The translations under genes were made by a program, and so were the position numbers. Of a stretch of DNA of 61,002 bases, positions 52,549-59,970 are shown piece after piece. Numbering within the stretch: the stretch's first letter is position 1; the number at the start of each line of letters is the position of its first letter. The notes beneath the pieces were generated by a model that saw only the letters and a program-made list of their open reading frames with translations, ran no database searches and had not been told where the DNA came from. This DNA comes from Sphingomonas sp. Leaf412 (lineage in GTDB: Bacteria; Pseudomonadota; Alphaproteobacteria; Sphingomonadales; Sphingomonadaceae): the NCBI RefSeq assembly GCF_001425405.1, contig NZ_LMQP01000001.1, positions 805,603 through 866,604 of the forward strand. Reading direction: 5' to 3'.

Positions 52549-52917
52549 GTGCACAAGATCACGAGCGACGTGGCGCGACGGATAATCGAGGTGAAGCTCG
52601 ACGGGCTGTGTTCGATGGACGAATTCCGGACGTTCGTCATCGAACTGCGCGATGCGATCGCGAGGTTCCCGGTCGGTGACGCCCCGCCCGCCACGCTGTA
52701 CGATTTCACCGGCGCGACGATCCAGACGCAGGAAGTCGTGGCCGCGATGAAGGCGCTGGCGGAGAATCCCGCCATGACCCACCGCCGCGTGGCGATGTAT
52801 ACCGAGGGCGTGCTGGCCCGGCGGCAGGCGGAGCGCATCTGCGAAAACCGGTCCAACATGTTCGTGTTCACCAGCCGGGCGTCGGCGCTCGACTGGCTGG
52901 CGACGCCGGCGGGCTGA
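52549..52917 (+). CDS. STAS/SpoIIAA-like small protein
   Basis: A 122-aa soluble protein. The beginning (RRIIEVKLDGLCSMDEFRTFV) and middle (ATLYDFTGATIQTQEVVAAM) follow the strand-helix alternation of STAS/SpoIIAA-like domains, with a Tyr-Asp where antisigma antagonists carry their central strand. The GTG start is chosen for the GGAGG site just before it. It is convergent with the response regulator 41 bp away. Function unknown. Confidence 0.65.
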   Translation: MHKITSDVARRIIEVKLDGLCSMDEFRTFVIELRDAIARFPVGDAPPATLYDFTGATIQTQEVVAAMKALAENPAMTHRRVAMYTEGVLARRQAERICENRSNMFVFTSRASALDWLATPAG

Positions 52918-52958
52918 CCCGCACGGCATCGACCGCCGATACGGGCGCGTGCGCGGCC

Positions 52959-53333
52959 CTAGGCGGTGACGCCGACCAGTCGTCTGGCCTCGCGCACCAG
53001 TGCGGCGAGCACGACCGGCTTCGCGGTGAAGCTGCTGGCCCCGGCGGCCAGGCAGCTTTCCTCCATCTCGCGATCCTGGCGGGCCGAGATCGCCATGATG
53101 GGAACGGTGTCGGCACCCTGATCGGACGACAGGGTCGCGATCAGGGTCCGGCCGTCCATGTCGGGCAGGATGACGTCGATCAGGATCAGGTCGGGCCTGA
53201 TCCGCGCGGCCATCAACCCGCCCTCGAGCCCGGTGGCGGACGTCACGCTCCTGAACCCGCTGGCGTTCAGGGTGTCGCGGAAGAGCTTGGCATGCAGCGG
53301 CTGGTCCTCGACGATCAGAACCACGGGTGCCAC
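52959..53333 (-). CDS. Single-domain response regulator (DivK/CheY-like)
   Basis: A 124-aa stand-alone receiver. The acidic pair is in VLIVEDQPLHAKLF, the phospho-acceptor Asp in LILIDVILPDMDG, the Ser/Thr switch in MAISARQD and the conserved Lys in FTAKPV. All catalytic positions are intact. With no output domain it may accept phosphate from one of the nearby hybrid kinases or relay it. The GTG start is preceded by GGGAA. Confidence 0.85.
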   Translation of the reverse strand: MAPVVLIVEDQPLHAKLFRDTLNASGFRSVTSATGLEGGLMAARIRPDLILIDVILPDMDGRTLIATLSSDQGADTVPIMAISARQDREMEESCLAAGASSFTAKPVVLAALVREARRLVGVTA

Positions 53334-53508
53334 ATCAAATTCCCGACAGCGGAAGAGGACCAGCGTCCCGGGGACGCCCCGGCTGGGTAGCGGCGATGCG
53401 GCCGGATGCATAAGCTTTTTCGCGACCCGCGCGCGAATTCCCCCGCCCGGACCCGACCCGAAGGCGTCCGGCGGGTCCGTTACGGGTAAACCGGTCGCGG
53501 ATCGGCGG
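53334..53508. other. Intergenic region between response regulator and copB
   Basis: 175 bp containing the promoter region of the response regulator (minus strand) and the 3' end of copB. On the minus strand a TATGCAT near 53425-53431 could be part of a -10, but no -35 is evident. I see no terminator hairpin. Confidence 0.3.
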
Positions 53509-54744
53509 TCAGAACCAGGCGCGGACCCCCGCGACCAGGCTGAACCCGCCGGTATCCTCGCCGTCCGCCCGGGCATAGCGGGCGGTGCCCCCGAACCGGC
53601 GTTCCCACGATACGCCGACATAGGGCGCGAACTCGCGCACGACTTCGTAGCGCAGCCGCAGGCCCGCCTCCGCATCGGTTACGCCCGACCCCAATCGGCC
53701 GGACCGCACGTCCTGCGCCGACAGGTTCAGCTCGACGCGCGGTTGCAGGATCAGCCGCTGCGTGATGCGCTGGTCGTAATATCCTTCCAGCCTGCCCAGC
53801 ACGTCGCCCCGGTCGGACAGGAACGCCGCGCCCTCGACGTCGAACCAATACGGCGCCAGCCCCTCGAACCCGACGCTGGCGTAGGTCCGGTCGGGACCGG
53901 GCGCGATATCCTGCCGGACCCCGGCTTGCAGGTTGAAATACGGGCCGACGGCGCGGCTGTAGAGCACTTGCACCTCGCCCCCCGCGCCGTCCCCGAACGT
54001 GCCCTCGCCCTCGCTCTTCACCGTCAGCCGGTCGACGTCGCCGCCGGACCAGAATTCGCCGTCCCACCGGTATCCGTCCCGGCCCTTGCGGAACTGGACC
54101 TCGGCCAGGTTGAACATGACCTGCCAGAGCGTCATCCCGCCATGTTCGTGGCGCAGGACGGCGCGCGCCGGTGCCATCGCGTCGCGGCCCCAGATGCGGT
54201 CCGCATAGGTGGGATCGGGCGCCGCGGGGGCCGGGGCGTTTCCGGCGGGCAGGGCGGTGCCGCCCGTCCCTATGCCCGCCGTTCCTGTGCCCCCCGTTCC
54301 TGCGCCCGCCGCAGCCGGCGCCGCCGTCCGCGCCGCGGGTACGCAATGCCCCATCGCGGCGTGCTCGGGCGGGCAGGTCGGGTCGTCGGGCGCCCCGGCC
54401 GCCGTTGCGGGCGCGGGCGTGGCGGGGGCCGCCGTCGTCGCGGCCGCGGGGGTGCAATGGCCCATCGCGGCGTGTTCGGGCATGCAGGCGCCATCCGCCG
54501 CGTCCGCGGCGATCGGCGACGCGCGCGGTGCGGCCGGTTTCGGGGTGGGGCGCACGGTCCTGCGCACGCTCTTGCGCCGTTGGGGCGTCGGCGCGGCCTT
54601 GCGCGGCGGCGTCTTGGGCGTCGCGGCCGGGGCGGGCATCGTCATGCCGGGCATGTGCCGGGAATGCTCCATCCCCTGTCCCGCCGCGGGCAGGGCGCTG
54701 GCGAGCGCGGGCAGCGCGGCGGCGGCGAGGAGCAGCGACCTCAT
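53509..54744 (-). CDS. copB: Copper resistance outer membrane protein CopB
   Basis: A 411-aa outer-membrane protein. A signal peptide (residues 1-22) is followed by a Met/His-rich region (HSRHMPGMTMP), a long Ala/Pro linker with two CxPEHAAMGHCxPA metal-binding repeats, and a C-terminal beta-barrel of about 230 residues (from YADRIWGRDAM to the final Phe) typical of CopB/PcoB. It binds or sequesters copper in the outer membrane and works with CopA. The ATG overlaps the copA stop (ATGA). Confidence 0.9.
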   Translation of the reverse strand: MRSLLLAAAALPALASALPAAGQGMEHSRHMPGMTMPAPAATPKTPPRKAAPTPQRRKSVRRTVRPTPKPAAPRASPIAADAADGACMPEHAAMGHCTPAAATTAAPATPAPATAAGAPDDPTCPPEHAAMGHCVPAARTAAPAAAGAGTGGTGTAGIGTGGTALPAGNAPAPAAPDPTYADRIWGRDAMAPARAVLRHEHGGMTLWQVMFNLAEVQFRKGRDGYRWDGEFWSGGDVDRLTVKSEGEGTFGDGAGGEVQVLYSRAVGPYFNLQAGVRQDIAPGPDRTYASVGFEGLAPYWFDVEGAAFLSDRGDVLGRLEGYYDQRITQRLILQPRVELNLSAQDVRSGRLGSGVTDAEAGLRLRYEVVREFAPYVGVSWERRFGGTARYARADGEDTGGFSLVAGVRAWF

Positions 54745-56585
54745 GCCCCGTCTCCCCCGCGCGGCCGGACCGACACGACCTGCATCATCCCCCCGTGCAT
54801 GTGGTACAGCATGTGGCAGTGGAACGCCCAGTCGCCGACCGCGTCGGTGGTGACGTCGAACGTGGCGGTGCCGCCCGGCTGGACCTGGATCGTGTGCTTG
54901 CGCGGCGCATATTCGCCGTGTCCCGTCACCAGTTCGAAGAAATGGCCGTGGAGATGGATGGGATGCCCCATCATCGTGTCGTTCACCAGCGTCACGCGCA
55001 CCCGTTCGTCCTTCAGGAACGCGATCGGCGCCTTCACCTCGTTCAGCTTCTCGCCGTCGAACGCCCACATGTAGCGTTCCATGTTGCCGGTCAGGTGGAT
55101 GCGCAGGCTGCGGTCGGGCGCGCGCACGTCGGGATTGCGGTCGACCGCCCTCAGGTCGGTATAGACCAGCACCCGGTGACCGACGTCGTCCAGCCCCTGG
55201 CCGGGTTCGCCCATCCGGTCGACGGGCATCGGCGAGATCGTCTGCACGGTCGGCGTCTTCTTCACCTCCGGCGCGACCGAGAAGTCGCGCATCGAATGGT
55301 TCATGCCGCCCGAACCGTGATCCATGCCGGACGCCGCCGCCGCGGCGGCGGGGGCCGACGCGTCGGCGGGGGTGCAATGTCCCATCGCGGCATGTTCCGG
55401 CGCGCACGCTGCGGCGGCGGGGGCGGCGGGGGCGGCATGGCCCATGGCGGCATGGTCCATGCCTCCCATGGCCCCCATGCCCATGTCCTTCATGTCCGCC
55501 AGTGGACGGCGGCGCAGCGGCGGGACCGCGGCGACCATGCCTTCGCGCGGGGCCAGCGTCGCGCGCGCCATCCCCGACCGGTCGACGCTCTCGCCGACGA
55601 TCGTATAGGCGCGGTCGTCGGTCGGCTGGACGATGACGTCGTAGGTTTCGGCGACCGCGATCTGCATCTCGTCCACCCCGACCGGGCGGACCGGCAGGCC
55701 GTCCGCCTGCACCACCGTCATGGTCAGGCCGGGAATGCGCAGGTTGAAGGTGGTCATCGCCGACGCGTTGACCACGCGCAGGCGGACGCGCTCGCCGGGG
55801 CGGAACAACCCGGTCCAATTGTCGCGCGGGCCGTGGCCGTTGACCAGATAGGTGTAGGTGCTGCCGGTTACGTCGGCGACGTCGGTGGGATCCATCCGCA
55901 TCGCGCCCCAGGCGCGCCGTTCCCCCGCCGCCTGATCCTTCCCCGCCAGCAGCCCGGACAGCGTCTGCTTCTGGAAATTGAAATAGCCGCCCTGCTGCTT
56001 CAGTTTCCGGAAGATCGCGTGCGGGTGCATCGGGCTGTGATCCGACAGCACGATCACGTGTTCGCGATCGGACGCGATCGGATCGGTGCCCCTGGGATCG
56101 ATGACGATCGGGCCGTAATGGCCCAGCTGCTCCTGCAACCCGGAATGGCTGTGGTACCAATAGGTGCCCGACTGCACGATCGGGAATTCGTACGTGAAGG
56201 TGGACCGCGGCGCGATGCCGGGGAAGCTGACGCCGGGCACGCCGTCCATGTGGAACGGCACGATCAGGCCGTGCCAGTGGATCGAACTGTCCTCGTCCAG
56301 CGCATTCTCGACGTGCAGCCGCACGTTCTGCCCCTCGCGCAGGCGGATCAGCGGCGCCGGGACGGTGCCGTTGACCGCGATGGCATGACTCTCCTTCCCG
56401 TCGATCGTCATCATGCGGTGCGCGATGCGCAGGCGGATGTCCTCGCCCGACACGGTCGGCAGCGGGCGCACGATGCCCGCCGACACGGGCCGTGCCCAGG
56501 CGGGGAACCATCCCGACATGGCGGCGGTCCCGCCAAGGGCCATGGAACCGCGGATCAGGTCGCGGCGGTCGATCGAGACTGTCAT
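54741..56585 (-). CDS. copA: Periplasmic multicopper oxidase CopA
   Basis: A 614-aa copper-resistance multicopper oxidase. A Tat-type signal (DRRDLIRGSMALGG) exports it folded. Copper ligands are complete: SIHWHGL, YWYHSHSG, HPIHLHGHFF and HCHMLYHMHGGM. Between the second and third cupredoxin domains lies a Met/His-rich insert (MGMGAMGGMDHAAMGH) with one CAPEHAAMGHC repeat that also occurs twice in CopB. It oxidises Cu(I) in the periplasm. Of two adjacent ATG codons, 56585 gives the better spacing to GGAAGA. A promoter of the locus-specific ECF design lies 31-55 bp upstream of the start. Confidence 0.92.
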   Translation of the reverse strand: MTVSIDRRDLIRGSMALGGTAAMSGWFPAWARPVSAGIVRPLPTVSGEDIRLRIAHRMMTIDGKESHAIAVNGTVPAPLIRLREGQNVRLHVENALDEDSSIHWHGLIVPFHMDGVPGVSFPGIAPRSTFTYEFPIVQSGTYWYHSHSGLQEQLGHYGPIVIDPRGTDPIASDREHVIVLSDHSPMHPHAIFRKLKQQGGYFNFQKQTLSGLLAGKDQAAGERRAWGAMRMDPTDVADVTGSTYTYLVNGHGPRDNWTGLFRPGERVRLRVVNASAMTTFNLRIPGLTMTVVQADGLPVRPVGVDEMQIAVAETYDVIVQPTDDRAYTIVGESVDRSGMARATLAPREGMVAAVPPLRRRPLADMKDMGMGAMGGMDHAAMGHAAPAAPAAAACAPEHAAMGHCTPADASAPAAAAAASGMDHGSGGMNHSMRDFSVAPEVKKTPTVQTISPMPVDRMGEPGQGLDDVGHRVLVYTDLRAVDRNPDVRAPDRSLRIHLTGNMERYMWAFDGEKLNEVKAPIAFLKDERVRVTLVNDTMMGHPIHLHGHFFELVTGHGEYAPRKHTIQVQPGGTATFDVTTDAVGDWAFHCHMLYHMHGGMMQVVSVRPRGGDGA

Positions 56586-56615
56586 CATTCTTCCGGCAAA
56601 AACTGTCGACCATGA

Positions 56616-56640
56616 TACGCGGCGCGGGCCGCGATCCCTC
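56616..56640 (-). promoter_or_regulatory. ECF-sigma promoter of copAB
   Basis: On the minus strand GAGGGATCG (56640-56632), 12 nt, then CGTA (56619-56616). The same arrangement with the same 12-nt gap occurs before the sigma operon and before copC, indicating recognition by the sigma factor encoded at 56681-57241. Confidence 0.65.
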
Positions 56641-56680
56641 GCGCTACACCATCGGGCCGCTCCGCGCCGCCGGGATCGCG

Positions 56681-57241
56681 TCAGCGGCCCAGGTCGGCGC
56701 GCAGCTTCGCCCGCGCGCGATACAGGCGCGTTTCCACCGTCTTCTCGCTGACGTCCAGCGCCTCGCCCGCCTCCGCCTGCGTCAGGCCGTCGATCGTGCG
56801 CAGCACCAGCACCTCGCGCAACGGGGCGGGCAGGCGGCGGATCGCGGCCTCCACGCGCGCCAGTTCGGCACGGTCGGCGACCGCCTCGTCGATCGGGGGC
56901 ACGTCGTCGGCGACCTCGACCGCCTCGTCGGGCAGGATAGCGGAGATCAGCCGGCGGACGATGCGGCGGCGGCGCCAGTCGCGCGCCTTGTTGACCGCGA
57001 TGCGCGTCAGCCACGTGCGCATCGGTCGCGCTGTATCGAACCGGGCGATCGACGCATGGGCAGCGATGAAGGCGTCCTGGACGATGTCGACCGCCTCGTC
57101 CTCGTCGCCCGTCAGCCGCGCCACCGTCCGGTGCAGCGGCTGCTTGTAGCGGCGGACGATCTCCCCGAACGCCGCGGCGTCGCCGGCGCGGCTCAGGCGC
57201 GCGAGGTCGCCGTCGCTATGGTCGGCGAGGGCCGCGCTCAC
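56681..57241 (-). CDS. ECF sigma factor, CnrH-like
   Basis: A 186-aa ECF sigma-70 factor. Region 2 includes DEDEAVDIVQDAFIAAH and TWLTRIAVNKARDWRRRR; region 4 includes LPAPLREVLVLRTIDGLTQA and the EKTVETRLYRARAKL recognition helix. The size matches CnrH (191 aa). The GTG start overlaps the CnrX-like stop (GTGA), and CnrY-like, CnrX-like and sigma genes are in the same order as cnrYXH. It directly precedes copA. It likely drives copAB, copC and its own operon when the periplasmic sensor binds metal. Confidence 0.87.
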   Translation of the reverse strand: MSAALADHSDGDLARLSRAGDAAAFGEIVRRYKQPLHRTVARLTGDEDEAVDIVQDAFIAAHASIARFDTARPMRTWLTRIAVNKARDWRRRRIVRRLISAILPDEAVEVADDVPPIDEAVADRAELARVEAAIRRLPAPLREVLVLRTIDGLTQAEAGEALDVSEKTVETRLYRARAKLRADLGR

Positions 57242-57675
57242 TGCGTGTCTTCGGTCAGCGCTTTCATGACGGCGGCGTCGAACGTGGCCGCCTGGTCGGT
57301 CCGCAGCAGGCGGCGCATCGCGAAGACATGCGCCAGCGTCTCCTTCTGGAGCGCGCCCATCGTCCGGTGCGACGCGTCGATCGCCGCGGTGACCTCCGGA
57401 CCGATCCGGTGCTCGGCGGCGATGGCGCGGGCGAGGCGGGCGTTCTCCGCGCGCATCGCCGCCTCCAGCGCCTGTCGCCGCCCCGCGAAATGCCGCTCGA
57501 TCGCGTGCAGCTGGCGGTCCTGTTCGGGATCGAGGTCGATCCTGTCGTGCAGCAGGGCGTGCAGTTCCCCGGTCGGCGGCGTCGGGGCGGGGAACAGGTG
57601 GCGTCCGACGAACACCCCCGCCACGGCGGCGAGGAAGACGACCAATGCGGTAAGCCACAGCCGCCGCGCGGTCAT
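57238..57675 (-). CDS. CnrX-like periplasmic metal sensor
   Basis: A 145-aa membrane-anchored sensor (CnrX is 148 aa). One N-terminal helix (residues 7-24) leads to an all-helical periplasmic domain. The metal ligands of CnrX (His42, His46, Glu63, His119, Met123) map to His39, His43, Glu60, His116 and Met120 here, each shifted by exactly three residues (ELHALLHDR, AIERHF, LAHVFAMRR). It should therefore bind a transition metal and release the sigma factor through the CnrY-like partner. Its genomic partner is copAB, so copper or a metal co-occurring with it is the probable cue. Confidence 0.87.
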   Translation of the reverse strand: MTARRLWLTALVVFLAAVAGVFVGRHLFPAPTPPTGELHALLHDRIDLDPEQDRQLHAIERHFAGRRQALEAAMRAENARLARAIAAEHRIGPEVTAAIDASHRTMGALQKETLAHVFAMRRLLRTDQAATFDAAVMKALTEDTQ

Positions 57676-57959
57676 CGCGCGCCCAGCAGCAGGGTCGACG
57701 GCGCCAGCGGGCTGGGGACCCCGAACGGCGCCATCTGTACCGCCCGCGCCTCGCGAACGGGATAGACGGCGCTGCCGACGCCCAGCAGCAAGGCGAAGGC
57801 CGCCCCCGCGACCGTCGCGCGCATCGCCGTCGTCCGCGCGGGCCGCTCCGCGATCATGGTCAGTACCCGGCCTTCCAGGCCGTCGAGCCCCGGGTGCGGC
57901 CCGGCGTGGATCCCGTGTCCGCCGATGCGCCCAAGCGCGGTGTCGATGTCCATGTCCAT
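57672..57959 (-). CDS. CnrY-like membrane anti-sigma factor
   Basis: A 95-aa protein, the same length as CnrY. A cytoplasmic N-terminal half carries a helical segment (LEGRVLTMIAERPA) that would bind the sigma factor. One membrane helix (about 48-65, ATVAGAAFALLLGVGSAV) and a short periplasmic tail to contact the sensor follow. Sequence similarity to CnrY is weak, as is usual for this family; position, size and topology support the call. GGGAAAAG precedes the ATG (a second ATG lies two codons later). The sigma-type promoter lies 26-50 bp upstream. Confidence 0.75.
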   Translation of the reverse strand: MDMDIDTALGRIGGHGIHAGPHPGLDGLEGRVLTMIAERPARTTAMRATVAGAAFALLLGVGSAVYPVREARAVQMAPFGVPSPLAPSTLLLGAR

Positions 57960-57984
57960 TGTGCTTTTCCCGTCCGCTCCGTTC

Positions 57985-58009
57985 TACGCGCCCGGGCCGT
58001 CGATCCCTC
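57985..58009 (-). promoter_or_regulatory. ECF-sigma promoter of the CnrYXH-like operon
   Basis: On the minus strand GAGGGATCG (58009-58001), 12 nt, CGTA (57988-57985). The -35 is identical to that of the copAB promoter, so the sigma factor is expected to activate its own operon. Confidence 0.65.
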
Positions 58010-58025
58010 ACGCACGGGGGCGGGC

Positions 58026-58050
58026 GAGGGGCGGCGGCGCGCGGTGCGTA
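58026..58050 (+). promoter_or_regulatory. ECF-sigma promoter of copC
   Basis: On the plus strand GAGGGGCGG (58026-58034), 12 nt, CGTA (58047-58050). It has the same layout as the copAB and sigma-operon promoters with three changes in the -35 extension. It lies back-to-back with the sigma-operon promoter. Confidence 0.6.
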
Positions 58051-58080
58051 TGGCCATGACGTGAGTGATAGGAGATTTCG

Positions 58081-58458
58081 ATGAAGCTTCGCCACCTGAT
58101 CGTCCTGGCGGGTGTCGCGCTGTCCGCATCGCCCGCGGCGGCGCACCCGAAACTGCTGTCCGCCGCCCCCGCGGCCGCGGCGACCGCGACGCCGACCGGC
58201 CGGGTGCGCCTGGTCTTCGACGAACGGCTGATGCCGCAGCGGTCGACGGCGGTCCTGGTGATGACGGGGATGCCGGGCATGGCGAACCATCCCGACATGA
58301 AGATGCCGGGCGTCGCGACCGCGCTGTCGCGCGACCGACGGACCGTCGTGCTGAGCAGCGCCCGGCCGCTGCCCGCCGGGACCTATCGCGTCGACTGGGC
58401 GGTGGCGGGCGCGGACGGCCACCGCGTGTCGGGTCGCCACGCCTTCTCGATCCGGTAG
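58081..58458 (+). CDS. copC: Copper-binding periplasmic protein CopC
   Basis: A 125-aa periplasmic cupredoxin-like protein. The signal peptide ends at AAA, leaving the mature N-terminal His (HPKLLSAAP) that binds Cu(II). A Met-rich loop (MTGMPGMANHPDMKMPG) suits Cu(I), and the C-terminus has the GHRVSGRHAFSI block with the conserved His. No copD follows. AGGAG precedes the ATG. It is divergent from the CnrYXH-like operon and shares its promoter type. Confidence 0.9.
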   Translation: MKLRHLIVLAGVALSASPAAAHPKLLSAAPAAAATATPTGRVRLVFDERLMPQRSTAVLVMTGMPGMANHPDMKMPGVATALSRDRRTVVLSSARPLPAGTYRVDWAVAGADGHRVSGRHAFSIR

Positions 58459-58506
58459 CGTCCGATCGACCGCGCGGGGTCGTGCGTCTGGCGGCGCGCG
58501 CGCGGA

Positions 58507-58517
58507 TGTCTATACAA
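58507..58517. promoter_or_regulatory. HutC-type operator overlapping a -10 box
   Basis: TGTCTATACAA (reverse TTGTATAGACA) matches the HutC-type half-palindrome. TATACA inside it could be the -10, which would start transcription close to the ATG at 58523 and give a leaderless mRNA. No ribosome-binding site is seen. Confidence 0.4.
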
Positions 58518-58522
58518 CCCGC

Positions 58523-59254
58523 ATGGCCGATGCAGATCATGGCGCGGAAGTGGCATCCCCCCGCTATCGCGCGATCAAGGATTCGATCCTGGAGGGGCTG
58601 AAATCGGGTCGGCTGTCGGCGGGCGACCGGGTGCCGTCCGAAGCGGAGATCGTCGCGCAGTTCGGCGTCTCGCGCATGACCGCCAACCGCGCGCTGCGCG
58701 AACTGACCGCCGCGGGCGTGCTGGTGCGCCGACCGGGCGCGGGCACCTTCGTCGCGGAGGCGAAGCCGATCGGCCATCTGATCGAGATCCGCAACATCGC
58801 GGAGGAGGTGCGGTCGCGCGGCCACGCCTATCGTCCGCGCGTCCTCAGCGCCGCGGGGATGGCCGCGGACGGGACGGCGGCGGCATTGCTGGGGATCGCC
58901 ACCGGCACCGCCGTCTTCGTCAGCGTGATCGTCCACCACGAGGCGGAATTTCCGCTGCAACTGGAGGAGCGCGTCGTCCTCGCCGATGCCGCACCCGGCT
59001 ATGGCGATCAGGATTTCAACGTCGTGACGCCGAACGAATATCTGACCCGCGTCGCCCCGATCGAGCGCGTCGAGCATCGCGTCCTGGCGCGCATCCCCGA
59101 CGCGACGGTCCGCGGCCTTCTGGGCATGAGGGCGGGCGAACCGGTGCTGGTCATGATCCGGCGGACGTGGAGCGGGGGCCGGCTGGTCTCGCACGCGGTG
59201 CTGACCCACCCGGCCGACCGCTACGAACTGACCGCGGGCTTCGCGACGCGCTAG
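58523..59254 (+). CDS. hutC: HutC-type GntR-family transcriptional regulator
   Basis: A 243-aa regulator with an N-terminal GntR winged helix (PSEAEIVAQFGVSRMTANRA, RRPGAGTFVAE) and a C-terminal UTRA ligand domain as in HutC (HLIEIRNIAEEVRSRGH, LQLEERVVLADAAPGY, NEYLTRVAPIERVEHR). HutC responds to urocanate and represses histidine utilisation. No hut enzyme gene is in the window, so its targets lie elsewhere or it has another role. Its stop shares CTAG with the convergent PepSY gene. Confidence 0.85.
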   Translation: MADADHGAEVASPRYRAIKDSILEGLKSGRLSAGDRVPSEAEIVAQFGVSRMTANRALRELTAAGVLVRRPGAGTFVAEAKPIGHLIEIRNIAEEVRSRGHAYRPRVLSAAGMAADGTAAALLGIATGTAVFVSVIVHHEAEFPLQLEERVVLADAAPGYGDQDFNVVTPNEYLTRVAPIERVEHRVLARIPDATVRGLLGMRAGEPVLVMIRRTWSGGRLVSHAVLTHPADRYELTAGFATR

Positions 59255-59970
59255 ACCCGCGCCTTGCGCCGGCGGATGATCCAGCGGAAGTCGGTCCTCC
59301 TGAAGCTCTTGAACAGCAAATAGAATCCGGTTCCCGACAGCCACAGGATGCCGAAGGCGACGACCACGATCAGCGGATGGTTGAAACTGCTGCGGTTCAC
59401 GTAATCCATGTTGTGCAGCATCCAGAAGAAGTCCCACGTCCGCCACGTATCCCCGCGCGTGACCAGATGGCGGCCGGTGGTGGCGGAGATGTAGGCGCTC
59501 GAATGCTCCGCATCGTGCAGGTCGACGCGCCACATCGCCCCGTCATGGTCGCGCGCCTCCAGGTTCGGCCGGGCCAGCAGCGTCACGCCCGCGACCGCGG
59601 TCGACACGCCATGCGTCGCGATCGCGACCGCCAGCGGGCCGTCGACCGCCAGCCGCCGCCCGGTGACCGCGTCGATCAGGCGCGTGCCCGCCGCGTCGGT
59701 CACTTCGTAGGCGGGACGGCCCGCCACGTCGCGCAGCGCCAGCGCGCTCACCGGCCGACCGCGCAGGATCGCCGCGGGATCGACCAGGCCCGCGGTGGCC
59801 ACCGGCATCGCATGCATCGCCGGGCCGTCGTGGCCGCCGACCTTTCCGGAATCGAGCAGCGCCATCATCGACCCGCTGAGCGCCCACAGCACGAACTGAA
59901 GCCCCAGGATCAGGCCGACCCATTTGTGGATGCGGCGGAACAGCAGCGGCGAGAGGCGGAACCGGGTCAT
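59251..59970 (-). CDS. PepSY domain membrane protein, second of a pair
   Basis: A 239-aa protein with one N-terminal helix (about 15-38, HKWVGLILGLQFVLWALSG), a periplasmic PepSY-type region of about 150 residues, and a C-terminal helix (about 200-225, HPLIVVVAFGILWLSGTGFY). It keeps His residues on both helices (RRIHKW; WMLHNMDY) that could bind haem. It is a sister of the 59967-60680 gene and overlaps it by 4 bp. PepSY-TM proteins beside TonB receptors are usually linked to siderophore-iron reduction. Confidence 0.82.
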   Translation of the reverse strand: MTRFRLSPLLFRRIHKWVGLILGLQFVLWALSGSMMALLDSGKVGGHDGPAMHAMPVATAGLVDPAAILRGRPVSALALRDVAGRPAYEVTDAAGTRLIDAVTGRRLAVDGPLAVAIATHGVSTAVAGVTLLARPNLEARDHDGAMWRVDLHDAEHSSAYISATTGRHLVTRGDTWRTWDFFWMLHNMDYVNRSSFNHPLIVVVAFGILWLSGTGFYLLFKSFRRTDFRWIIRRRKARV

